From contig JNVV01000009.1 of the NCBI GenBank assembly GCA_000733355.1, forward strand, positions 1,175,084-1,198,789: a stretch of DNA of 23,706 nucleotides, written 5' to 3'. Position numbers and translations under genes: made by a program. This DNA comes from Falciphora oryzae (Eukaryota > Ascomycota > Sordariomycetes > Magnaporthales > Magnaporthaceae). This document shows, piece after piece, positions 1 to 8,987 of this stretch; the first letter of the stretch is position 1; the number at the start of each line of letters is the position of its first letter. The notes beneath the pieces were generated by a model. It saw nothing but the letters and a program-made list of their open reading frames with translations. It made no database searches and had not been told where the DNA came from.

Positions 1-160
1 AGCCGCCGTGGCCCTCGAGCGTCTGCAGGCACGCGCCGCTGGCCGCGTCCCAGATCTTGACGGTTCCGTCGCCCGACCCGTATCGGTCGCCCGACCCGGA
101 AGCGATGCGGCGGCCGTCGTGCGAGAACGCGACCGAGTTGACCGAGCCGCGGTGGCCCTC
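1..160 (-). repeat. Start of WD40 repeat array of NLR A with an internal micro-duplication
   Basis: The first WD40 unit begins at 160 and the next at 16, reading leftwards. The unit is 48 residues instead of 42. The extra six residues come from an 18-nt-period direct repeat (13-nt identical cores at 68-80 and 86-98), which duplicates the GSGD loop. The rest of the array lies outside the window. The unit is otherwise nearly identical to the repeats of copy B (SVAFSHDGRRIASGS, TVKIWDAASGACLQTL). Confidence 0.85.
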
Positions 161-2210
161 GAGCGTCTGCAGGCACGCGCCGCTGTGCGCGTCCCAGTTA
201 TCTCCCATTACTGGCTGGGTCGTAATCCATTCCACCTCGTGTTGGAATAGCTCTTTTACGATACTGCGGGATGGGCTGAACACAAGTGCTGAACCGTATG
301 TCTGGAGGGGGCTGTTCTCGATTGGTCCTCTGTGGTGTAGGATGAATCGGTGCGCATCGCGGACCAAATCGCTTAATCCAGATGCTCCTGTTCGCCCCTA
401 CAGTGGAGTTAGGATAGTTTTTAAAAGTGGTAGCAGCTAGAACGTACCTGTAGCAAGCGCTCGAGTTTTTGTACCGACATGATCCCCTCAGTTATGCTTC
501 GGAAAAGGCTAAGTGCTTCGAGCCAGTAAAGATATCGGTTTTGGAGGAACGTATCGACGGCGGCGCCGTCTTTGAGGTCTTCGTATAGTCCAGATGTCAC
601 GGCTCTCCCCTTACAATAATGTTAGAAGCAGCTTAAAAGGGTATTATAAAAGGGCTTACCTGAGATAAAGCGCCGAGTTTTGCAAACAGAGGGATTCTTC
701 TCGAGAGACCTGGCGGAAACCTAAACGGATGCCGCCGGTGGAGGTATGGCGTTCGCGGAAGGGTGTCGACCTTGATGCTCTCTTCCAGGTGGTCTACCCA
801 GTAGACACACGAGTAACTTGCTGCCGCTAACGGATTTGGCTTAGGCTGCTTGGCCTGGCCGATGGGAGTTCCAGGGGCGCGCAGGTCGTACATATCGCGC
901 CGTAGCGTTTCGTTCATGACCTGCAGCGATTGCGTGAAGATAGCCCGGTGGGCAGCTGCAGAACCAGAGGGGAAGATGGTTGGGGCGGCCTTTCCCACCA
1001 GGTAGTCCTTGGCAGACTGATGCACGAAGTAAATAGTTTCGTCGCGAACTGTGAGGAAGGAGCCGCTTTTCGTGACAATCTTCCGAATGTATCCGACGTT
1101 GCCGGAAATCGCGTCTGGAAGTCCGGACACCGCGCCTAGCTCAAGCAGCCGAAGTGGGCGGTAGGCCAGTGTGGCCGCCGAAAGGACCAGCCGGCAATAC
1201 TTTGTAAGTGTGCTAGCCGGTCGTTCAATCTGCTCCATCATCCGCGCGTACAAACCACCAAGGCCTTTTGGTACCTCGCCGACCACCTGCCGCACCTCCC
1301 AGGGATCCTCCAGGTCTTCGAGTTCTTGGACGATTAGGGCTACCCAAAGGAACGTTCCCTCGGCTTTTTCGAGGAGGACCTGTCGAACATGGTCCTGCAT
1401 TGAACGGTCGTCTTGCAGAAATTGGATTTGCGATGTCTTGTTGGCAATGTAAACTTTGATGGCTTGAGAGACGGAATCTGCGTTCTGCTGCAATTCCAGG
1501 CTGAGTATCGATTGCGAAGGTTTAAGCCCTGTATGCTGTTCAACGTTGTTCCGGCTGGAAATGATCCATTTGACGCACGGCAAGTTCGCTTCCTGGAGAA
1601 TGAACTTTAAAAGCTTGTCTTGGTCCTCCATGCATTCGTCGAGAGCGTCGATTATCACGATGATCTTTTCCAGGCTCGGATCACGCAGGATTCCCAAAAA
1701 GATGTTGCACAATGCAGCCCATACTTCCGCATCTCCAAAGCGCGGCTCCCCTGTGTCTTTGAATTTGTCCCGCACGTGCGAGCGAAGCGACGGCTGCTGC
1801 GTGTTCACGACCGTATAGATCAGACCGCGCAGGACAGCATGAGCGTTGCTGAGCTTGGGGTCGGTGGCTTGGCAGAAGAAGAAGGACAAAAGCGTCTCGG
1901 CTCGGGCGTCTGCCAGTTTCGTGGCAGGGCGTAGCTGGTCGATGATGCCGGAGAGCAGCATAGTCTTGCCCTTGCCGGGATCGCCCTTGATCCAAAGCAG
2001 CCGGCTGTCTTCGTCATCGCGCCAATGTTGGAAGTCGGGATGGTCGAGGATCCAGCGGTATGACTCCTCGAGGGCGGCGCCTCTTGTCTGATGAATGCCC
2101 GTCCGGACGTCGCGCGGGTCGGTCACTCCTAGGTAGTCGAGGAAGCGATCCTTGCTTTGTCGGCCTTCATGTTGCACGGTTCGACGTCAAATTGGAATTG
2201 CTAAAAGCGT
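1..2210 (-). repeat. Inverted duplication, left arm (NLR A)
   Basis: The left arm matches 9165 to the WD40 array of copy B in opposite orientation, including introns and intron positions. Similarity stops abruptly at about 2210 (A) and 9165 (B), inside the first intron, so the upstream intron sequence is not recognisably shared. The encoded proteins agree at roughly four residues in five by eye. There is no obvious C-to-T decay in either arm. Confidence 0.8.
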
Positions 2211-2442
2211 AGAGAGATAGGCGCGATCTCTTGGTACACACCTTCGGCAGGAGGATAAATATTCTGCGTCACATGCCTGTTTTTAAGATAAGGAGTTAGG
2301 CGAGGGCATCGTCCAAAGTATCACAGAATTGAGAGAGGACAATCGGAGAGAGGAAAAGAAGCTCCTACGAGTTAGGCGCATTTCCCTGTATAGCTATGAT
2401 AGACTTATCGGTGCTCCAGTGATAATTGTCGGTATTAGCCAT
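1..2442 (-). CDS. NACHT-WD40 NLR copy A, 3' end beyond window
   Basis: This is a STAND-type NLR of the fungal HET-D/HET-E/NWD group, a cytosolic receptor whose WD40 repeats sense a ligand and whose NACHT ATPase drives oligomerisation. Exons inferred: 2369-2442, 660-2154, 448-609 and 1-397, with the last running off the window. The last two introns are each 50 nt, with GTAAG/GTACGT donors and CTAAC branch points. Exon 2 encodes Walker A GDPGKGKT, a Walker B-like IIDALDEC, and the HQSAKDYL and LELGAVSGLP blocks typical of these NLRs. The short first exon starts at ATG 2442 in good context (A at -3, G at +4) and contains WSTDKSIIAIQGN, which resembles a HET-s-related amyloid motif. Its donor GTAGGA is weak. 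It joins in phase to the acceptor before 2154. Compared with copy B, exon 2 is about 33 codons longer near its 3' end. The family call is firm; the first exon is inferred. Confidence 0.88.
2369..2442 (-). other. Proposed first exon of NLR A with HRAM-like motif
   Basis: The exon gives 24 codons plus two bases, ending PNS across the junction. Its core WSTDKSIIAIQGN has an aromatic residue, then T, eight residues and G-N. That is the spacing seen in the motifs of the HeLo and transmembrane genes in this window. The stop codon of the frame lies inside the proposed intron, just past the donor. In copy B the first exon ends NNS at the equivalent place. An alternative model adds a second mini-exon (about 2281-2235, acceptor after AAAAACAG) and is also in phase, so the exact junction needs RNA data. 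Confidence 0.55.
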
Positions 2443-3574
2443 GCTTGCTATTGAACACCGTAGTCGATGTGCGTCTGAGACGGTCCTGTTTGGTGCAGAC
2501 CTTCTGTCGCGGGTTCAGAAGACGTGATGTACCACGACAAACTACGCGCTGTACGTAAGGCTGTGTTGCTAAGGGAGCTGCGGCAGGATACTGGCACAGC
2601 CACTCTTACGCTGTAAACGCTTCTGATTCGTCCGAGAACTGGTTTATGACAGTGTGCACGCCGAACTCCGAAGCGGAGAAGCTTCCACGCGCGGGTGAAC
2701 TGGCTGAGAAGCAGAAGCTGAACACATACACACGGCGTTCTCGGCCAATGGTAGGTGTGCAGCCGTCACGCCCAAGCCAGCCGAGCAGCTTATTTGCCAC
2801 GAAATCCGTGAAAGAATGGGGAAGAGCACAGCAGCTCCTCGTCGTCGGGCTGCGACACGTCGGCAGTTTTGCTTTCCTCGAGGTCAACGTCTGGGTGGAG
2901 CATGGAGACGCCGTACACCAAAACGTCGGCTTGACACGCCCGCCACAGAAAACAGCACTGTGGACGGTACCCGACGTTCAAGCGTGCCTTTGCTGGGATC
3001 GTGCGCTGTCTCGCGTCGACGCGATTGGGACTATGGGACCAAGACGCTGCTGAAACAGTGCCGTTTCTCCGGACTCGACGCGACCAGACGCTGTGTCGAT
3101 CTGCCGCGTCGGACTGGACAAGACATGTCCGGAACATTTCATCAGTTGCCGCGCTTCGCGCCGCTCACTGCTCAGTTTTGCAGTAGAAAGATGACCGGCG
3201 CGACCGCGGTGTTACTTGTTGCAGCCCTGAGCCAACAGGTAGAAATTATTGGCCGTGGGTGCGATGTGATGTGACGTGGCTTGCTTGATCACCCGCTCCA
3301 ATTCCAGCGAGAGCTCCGACAGGCACCAATGTTTTCGTCCACGCAGCAATTGTGCATTTCTCTGCCTCCGCGGAATCGAGGTCGGGCTCTCACCATCCAT
3401 CTGTATTCACGGGAGTATGGTGCACCGTGCGAACAGCCCGGGAGGCGGCCAATTTGGGGCACCGGATTTGAGGCCTGGAGTCGCTCCTGGCCTCCACTCT
3501 GGGCTGTCAATGACCGGCTTTTGGGGCCTGAAGCAAAAATCCGGCCAGGTTGTCTGCTGGCGGGAGGTGTGATT
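2443..3574. other. Intergenic, no supported gene
   Basis: This lies upstream of NLR A and should hold its promoter. Open frames on both strands overlap each other and none shows a recognisable domain, conserved block or convincing splice signals. A minus-strand frame at about 3137-2790 has an acidic stretch (DVDLEESKTADVSQPDDEE) but nothing else to support it. Confidence 0.5.
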
Positions 3575-4147
3575 GCCACTATCTGTGGCCCCCACAAACT
3601 CGCGCCTTCTCAATCCGCGTCACGATCGCTCTAGAAAAGCCAACACATCCACGCGCCCAGTTACGGCAGCATGCTGAATTAGCGTTACGTCGCCCAAAAG
3701 AGGTCTTTGACATGCACAGCAGCTTCGCAAGGCAAGAGATCGATTCTTAGGCTCCTTGAAAGGGCCAAGCTTGGTAATCGGCTACAAGCCAATTTTATTA
3801 GATACCACCCAAAGCAAAATCGGGGACCCTTCCCCAAGCTCAAGTCCAACTGTCGAGAACATGATGATTTGCATCGAGACTACTTGAAGATGAAGTGACA
3901 TGAGGCACTCCATTACGCCTGTGATAACGCACTCTTTAGCGTTTAACGAAGCATGTTGACCGTCTGGAATGCCCTCCTATTACTGCCGTGATGTGACTGT
4001 CATCTCGTAGCGCCCTCCCGTATCCGTCCCCATCTTCTGGACAGTGCTATTCTCAGTGTTGAAGGTCGTCATGGGATTATCCTATGAATACGTGAGAATC
4101 AGTGTACACAACGACACTGTATGGACGTAACTCACTGCTGGCTGAAG
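3575..4147 (-). repeat. Segmental duplicate 1, carries the 3' end of the TM-motif gene
   Basis: This segment is colinear with 4838-5386 in the same orientation. Shared landmarks include CTCGCGCCTTCTC..ATCCGCGTCAC at the left, GAGGCACTCCA.TACGCCTGT in the middle, and CATCTTCTGGACA..GCT with the ATTATCCTATG intron boundary at the right. The homology covers the last intron, the motif exon and about 400 nt downstream. It stops a few bases into the preceding exon, at about 4147/5386. Confidence 0.8.
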
Positions 4148-4357
4148 TTGCGGAGTATGAGGTGGTGGCGGAGGCTGAGGCTGAGGTGGTGGCGGAGGCT
4201 GAGGCTGAGGTGGTGGCGGAGGCTGAGGCTCCGATCTCCGGCACTTCCTCCATACAAGATACAGAGAAATGATTCCACCCAGACCTCCCGGAATGCCGAC
4301 AGCGATGGCGATAATGTCTGATTGAGAAAGATTGTTGTTTGACATTGGTATTGTCAT
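3980..4357 (-). CDS. Small transmembrane, proline-rich protein with C-terminal HRAM-like motif
   Basis: Exons are 4136-4357 and 3980-4081, with a 54-nt intron (donor GTGAGT, branch-like CTCAC, acceptor ATAG) and a phase-0 junction. The protein has a short N-terminus (NNNLSQS), one hydrophobic helix (IIAIAVGIPGGLGGII then SLYLVW), a basic WRKCRR stop-transfer, a PQPPPPP repeat linker, then FNTENSTVQKMG and RYEMTV, ending SRQ. It has no HeLo domain. The motif exon matches the last exon of the neighbouring HeLo gene, with frame and key residues kept despite roughly 70% nucleotide identity. The start could be ATG 4357 or ATG 4345. An additional upstream exon ending at 4419 (48-nt intron, in phase) is possible but weak. 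I infer a membrane-anchored partner of the NLR; its function is unproven. Confidence 0.65.
4159..4230 (-). repeat. 24-nt minisatellite, three exact copies, encoding the Pro/Gln linker
   Basis: Units at 4159-4182, 4183-4206 and 4207-4230 are identical. On the minus strand they encode a PQPQPPPP-type linker between the membrane helix and the motif exon. Exact identity suggests recent expansion and likely length polymorphism. Confidence 0.95.
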
Positions 4358-4837
4358 TCGGTGTCCGCCACTGTCGCCGCAATAATCCACACGTTTCTTG
4401 TTCAGGTGTTGATTCTACGTATATGTGTGGTTGTCACGTGTGGCCGTGGTCTGTGCGGCGCACACTTTGTAGTTTAGCCCTCGGGCCGCTGCCTGCAGAG
4501 TTTTGCCGGCGTCCAAGATAGAACCACCAATCAGTTCCAGCACGAGGCGCCTTCCGCAGTGGTGGACACCGCTGGAAGGCGCGGTTGTGGCGTATTGCAT
4601 TTGGGTCCCGTTCGTGCATTGGTGACCCTCAATTACATGCCAATCATTCCCCGCATGTCGCATTGTGTGTGGCGGCCCCGGGCACCCGCAAGGGCCATGT
4701 GGCCCACCCAGACCTTGGCCGCCCGCAGATAGCAGGGACTTCTCCAGTCCCTGAACACCCACAGATTGCCATCTGTGTGCTCTTCCAGGACTAAATGCAC
4801 GTCTACAGTGGCCGGTGCAGACACGTGATACGTGACA
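4358..4837. other. Region upstream of the TM-motif gene
   Basis: A minus-strand frame from ATG 4663 to 4415 encodes a cysteine-containing stretch (QCTNG, HHCGRRLVLELIGGS, NYKVCAAQ). It could be spliced in phase (donor GTAGAA at 4418, acceptor at 4371) to the membrane-segment exon, which would make a larger single-pass protein. There is no signal peptide and the donor is weak, so I do not annotate it as an exon. Otherwise the region would be the promoter. Confidence 0.3.
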
Positions 4838-5386
4838 CACCATCTATGGCTCCCACAGACTCGCGTCTTCTCGATCCGCGTCACACCTACGCACCTAGCT
4901 GACGGAGTGGCAATATTTAAAATAGCGGTTGTCGCCCAGCGGAGGAAAGTCATCTACATGCACAGCCGAATCGAGAGAACGATTTCCAAGGCCAGTGGAA
5001 TTTGCTAATAGATCGATAGCCCATTTCATCTAATATCCAAAGCAAATCGAGGACCCTCCCCTAAGCTCAAGGTTATAATTATCGAATAAAGACATGCGTC
5101 AAGGCTGGAGAAAGGTGAAGTGACACGAGGCACTCCAGTACGCCTGTAACAACATAACGCACTCCCCAACACGACAAGTTCGAACAATGTTAAACCACCG
5201 GCTCACGGCATCTCGGGCACGTCCGCTGTGATCCGACAGTCATATTGTAATGCGATGCGCTATCCTGACCCATCTTCTGGACACTGCTCCCTTTGGTGTT
5301 GAAGGTTATGGCATTATCCTATGGGTGCGTAAGCGGCGGTGTACGTAACAGTGGAATGTATGAGCGGGACTTACTGCTGGCTTAAG
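4838..5386 (-). repeat. Segmental duplicate 2, carries the 3' end of the HeLo gene
   Basis: This is the partner of 3575-4147, placed directly behind the HeLo domain exon. It contains the last 56-nt intron, the motif exon (5190-5318) and the downstream flank of the HeLo gene. Both copies keep the splice sites and the open motif frame, whereas the downstream flanks have many indels. Confidence 0.8.
5190..5318 (-). other. Motif exon of the HeLo gene (prion-forming-domain-like)
   Basis: The exon holds 42 codons and a stop. It begins DNAIT, then FNTKGSSVQKMG, a short linker QDSAS, then HYNMTVG. This gives one full and one partial repeat, similar in layout to the two pseudo-repeats of HET-s but shorter. 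The tail (CPRCREPVV) is not shared with the transmembrane paralogue, whose frame stops earlier. Motif identity is inferred from spacing and from the matching first exon of NLR A. Confidence 0.6.
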
Positions 5387-6018
5387 AATCTTTTCCAGCG
5401 CTGACACCAAAAGTCATCCTGCCCAGTTGCAGCCTGATTCAAAACCCGGAAAGGCGCACTGAAGTCGGACACCTCGCGGGCAGCGAGCTCTAACTCTTTG
5501 GCCTCTTGAGCGGGAACAAGAGCCACAAGCTCGTTCGTTCGCTCTGTGATGCCGCCGACCAGGCTCTGCAGGCGCTCCTCCGAGAGAACAAACTTAGGCT
5601 TCTTGGTCCGGGATGCCCCGTTCATCCGCTTCCCCGACAGCTCTCGCATTTTCTCGTGGAGTGACCGCGTTATCAGGTCCAAGCCGCTGTGTTCGTCGAT
5701 TACAGGAGGGCTTCTGTCTGAATTCTCCCAGGCCGTGTTGAAACTCTCCAGAATCTGGCCGAGCTTCTCCCCCGCCTTGCGTTTGGCCGTTTCGGACCAG
5801 ACGTCTGGTGGCAACGCTGTCTCTTCGTCGACATGGCCGCCGCTCAGCCCCAAGGCGTCACCCCATCTTGACAGTCTCAGCTGTGCGTTGTACAGCTTCA
5901 GCACGGACGTCGCGAGGTTCCGGCCGGACGCGATCTGAATATATTTGAAACTGTTAATGACGTTGTTGTAGAGGCTGGCCAGACCGGAAACGTCCTTGAC
6001 AAAATCACCGGACGCCAT
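5190..6018 (-). CDS. HeLo-domain protein with C-terminal HRAM-like motif, apparently frameshifted
   Basis: HeLo is the alpha-helical cell-death domain of HET-S, which becomes membrane-active when the adjoining amyloid motif folds. Exon 1 (5375-6018) starts at ATG 6018 and encodes about 215 residues: an N-terminal hydrophobic helix (VSGLASLYNNVINSFKYIQI), the signature AQLRLSRWGDALGLSG near residue 50, then a helical region with EAKELELAAREVSDFSAPFR. The frame ends in the intron at GTAAGT (5374-5369); the acceptor is 5319. Exon 2 (5190-5318) is open in the frame encoding FNTKGSSVQKMG and HYNMTVG. By comparison with the transmembrane paralogue, the ancestral junction is phase 0, but exon 1 arrives one base off. 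The alternative frame reads EKILKPA up to the donor, so a one-base loss near 5405-5416 (beside an AAAA run) is likely. It is either a null allele or an assembly error. Confidence 0.8.
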
Positions 6019-7473
6019 TGCGAAGAGCTGAGTAGGGTGCTGTGCTGTCTGGAGGGAGCTTGAAGGCAGGCGCATCTGGACGATGTGTCGCGTACTTATA
6101 ACCGGCATGTCAAGCTGCCACACCGACAAAGCACGGAATTCAGCTGTTCGGAGAAGCAGAGCGCGGTTAAACCAAAGTCTGACAAGTGGTGGGAGACATC
6201 TGTCTTTGCGTCAGATCCGGGCAACTATTTACAGGGCCGGGCGACTATTGGGGGCAATGCACGCAGCTCCGTTGTGCGAGTTTGGCCATTGCCAATCACT
6301 CCCTGAAAGCGCTTATCGTTGCTCTGCATTGCTTTCTATTGTTCCCATTAGGGGCGAAGGTGGTATCACCTGTTCTCATTGCACGAAAGTTACTGGCAGG
6401 GACCACGGGACTGCAGCCGCCATCCGCTTTGAGGCAATCCGGAATTTTGCGGCATTTGTTCCACCGCACTTGACCATGCACCTGCATGGAACTTCTGTGT
6501 GCCATTGGCGACAAGGGAGAGGGAAATGGAGGGCGAGGGCGGATTTGGCACTTTAGCTGATTTACGATTGGCGCAGCTGCTCCATTGGATAGCTGCATCC
6601 TGTAGATATCGTCCGATATTTGCAGAGCCATGCAGATCTTCAATTAACACGCAAAGAATGAGGCCCGCCTGTTGGTGCAGTAGCCTTATTTGCAGACTTC
6701 GTCCGAAGCCTCGCCTTGCTCAGCCAGGATGGGTGTGCGTCCCCATATTTTGCAGGGCAACTGAACCTGACGTATCGCTACCCCTCCGGACGTGGCGCGA
6801 ATTCTGGTGGCGAACCGCTGGCCTCATTGCCGGCGACACGTGATTCGGGTCTGGAATGCCGCAGTACCCTGCTCGGGCGAAGTTGAGGGCATCCTGTAGC
6901 AGCCGTTCTTTAATCCGCTAGGAATGTATTGTATGTGCGGCCGGAAATGGGAAGCTCGATCATGAGAAATCGCCCTCCCCGCGGCCGCTGCCCTGCCTGG
7001 ATGTGGCTGTCGTGCCTTGGAGCCTGGGGGAGCGCCCCTAGTCTGGCTTGCGGCCTCGCCTTGAGCAGACTTAGCGCCGGCTTTGCTTCCTGGTCCGCGC
7101 CGTCGCCCGGTTGCTGCTTTCCTTGGCAGCTGTCCTGGGCACCGACTCCCTCCAAGGGCCCTTCGGGGCGGGCGTGACCGAGCGGTGGGACACTAACTGG
7201 TGACCGACTGGACGCGACAGGGCGGACGCTATTTAGTCGCATCTTGCTGCGATTTCTCTGCGGCCTAAGCTAAAAGCTCAAGACGATTGGTCGTAGACGC
7301 CAGATCATTTGCAACTAAATTCTCGCACCTGCGCAACCTCTGGTATCACAGCTACACTGCCCGCCCTGGCTTTACGCCGCTTATGCGCGGCAGTGGCCTA
7401 TAATGTGTTTCCAGGCCAAGGCACTGACCGAAACAGGATGAGCAACCTTGTGCCGCTTGCAATTACTGTCCAC
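6019..7473. other. Intergenic, no supported gene
   Basis: This region lies between the HeLo gene start and the 3' end of the truncated HeLo gene. The open frames on both strands are low-complexity or mutually overlapping and carry no recognisable domain. It presumably contains the HeLo promoter near 6020-6200. Confidence 0.5.
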
Positions 7474-7788
7474 CTAGTGTCCCTTCCTGCTGCTTCTATC
7501 GGCTCCAATCGTCATTTCGTAGCGGGCCTGCTTCTCCTGCTCCTCATCGAGCCGGAATGAGCCCGAGCTCTTCAGCGACTCCTCGTCTTCAATCCGCGGA
7601 CCTGCGAGGCCGGCCGCTTTGCCCCAGCGCGTCAACCTCAGCTGCGCATCGTCCAGCTTCACGAGCAGCGACTGCAGCCGCGGAGCCGCCTGCTTGGCGA
7701 CGAGGACGTAGTCGAACCAGGTTATAGCCGTGTTGAAGAGGTTGGCTAGCCCAGACGCCGCTCCGATTCCTTCTGCGACGCCCGTCAT
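7474..7788 (-). pseudogene. Truncated HeLo-domain gene, N-terminal part only
   Basis: The 104-residue frame starts MTGVAEGIGAASGLANLFNT, the amphipathic first helix typical of HeLo proteins, followed by DAQLRLTRWGKAAGLAG, which aligns with AQLRLSRWGDALGLSG of the other HeLo gene. After EEQEKQA the helical core (about 120 residues) is missing and the protein ends RYEMTIGADRSSRKGH. The RYEMTI part resembles RYEMTV and HYNMTV of the two motif exons, at both the DNA and protein level. This suggests an internal deletion that joined the N-terminal HeLo part to the end of a motif exon. No intron is seen. It lies divergently from NLR B, as a former partner might. It is likely non-functional as an effector; a small regulatory role cannot be excluded. 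Confidence 0.65.
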
Positions 7789-8131
7789 TTCGACTCGTGT
7801 GTGTGTCAATAATGATTATGGGTTCGGAGGAGCTTGATACGGGACTTTTTAGCGCATACTTCCTGGGGCATGCAGGACGTATTTGTACCAAATAAACCGG
7901 GCGTAAATGCGCCCAGCAAATATTGGGTTACTGCAGAAGCGGAGTCGCCGGAAATGCAGACGTGCTGCATACCTGCGGCTGAAATACGCCCATTCAGCCG
8001 CTTTCCGGGGCTGCTCGCCTGGACTTCGAAAGCTGCCATACGCTAACCAGCGATTCGCTCAAGTGCGGAGACATGACGCGACAACACAACGCGATTCGTC
8101 AGATGCGTGAGGGCCCAATCCCCCCACCCGG
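7789..8131. other. Intergenic, part of the divergent region before NLR B
   Basis: I see no gene here. It would hold the promoter of the truncated HeLo gene on the minus strand and leads into the foldback element. Confidence 0.5.
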
Positions 8132-8634
8132 CTGCCGCGGCAGCAAGTACTTGTGCGGATTAAAAGATCTCGCACGAATCGGCCCTCTGGGGATTAGGCG
8201 GCACGGCAATCTGTCGTTTTTCGGTCAATCTGTCGTTTTTTTGGGACACTTCCCCATACAAATTAACAGTGATTTAATGTTCCCTCGCATCAGCACGTGC
8301 CACGCCCATCCGCGGGCAGCGAGCTCTGTCTAAAGCACAACCGAAGCCAGGCGCGCATTCACAAGCCGGCGTGCTTGCGCAAACTGTGTTATTTCGTTAG
8401 CTGTGCTTCAGTGAATTAATTGCTGCTATTCGTGATGAGGTAGATTTGGTTGGGCGGGTTGCGCGCTAAAGTGAGGGTACATTAATGCACGGCTAATTTT
8501 GTATGGGAAAAAATGTCCTAAAAAAAACGACAGATTGACTAAAAAACGACAGATTGCCGTGCCGCACTCTATCCTCAAAGGGCCGATCGAGTGCGGGGCG
8601 CTTTTAGCCCGCACAAGTAGCTGCCCAAAGGCAG
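8132..8634. mobile_element. MITE-like foldback element with ~170-nt inverted arms
   Basis: The left arm (about 8132-8300) is the imperfect reverse complement of the right arm (about 8461-8634). Strongly shared parts are TACTTGTGCGG near the tip, GGCACGGCAATCTGTCGTTTTT, a second TCAATCTGTCGTTTTTT directly after it, CCCATACAAA and TTAATGT.CCCTC on the inner side. Each tip carries a small palindrome (CTGCC....GGCAG). The central loop of about 160 nt has no coding capacity. I see no clear target-site duplication, so the superfamily is unassigned. It sits about 350 nt upstream of the NLR B start. Confidence 0.75.
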
Positions 8635-8987
8635 TAAGAGGCGATAATACAGGCAATGGCCTGATATCTGCATTGGCTTAACGTTAGCGCAGTACTGCCA
8701 TATCTTTGTCAAGGGGTATGCATAACTATGCCGCGCCTTTCACGGGACCAGCCCCGCCGTTTGCGGCGGCTTTGAGCCCGACAACCCGCATTTCTCAGTC
8801 CTACGAAATCAAGAGCAGGGTGCAAGAAAACAGTTCTCAGCTCTGCCTCACGGCGACGGCTCTCGTTCAACTAGGCCACCTACCGAACCGATTTGCTAGC
8901 GGTGCCGCTTTGAACAGCAATCGTCGCATGTCTTCGACCCCGTCACAGAGCAGACCAAGAATGGCACCGCCTGATGCAGTCCCGGCC

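Noticed and set aside
4358..4663. Cysteine-containing upstream exon of the TM gene
   Set aside because: The donor (GTAGAA) is weak, there is no signal peptide, and the frame overlaps non-coding-looking sequence; recorded but not annotated as CDS.
5190..5375. Alternative splicing of the HeLo gene to an acceptor further inside the motif exon, which would avoid a frameshift
   Set aside because: It would remove the first half of the motif, and the TM paralogue clearly uses the upstream ATAG acceptor; kept only as a possibility to test by cDNA.
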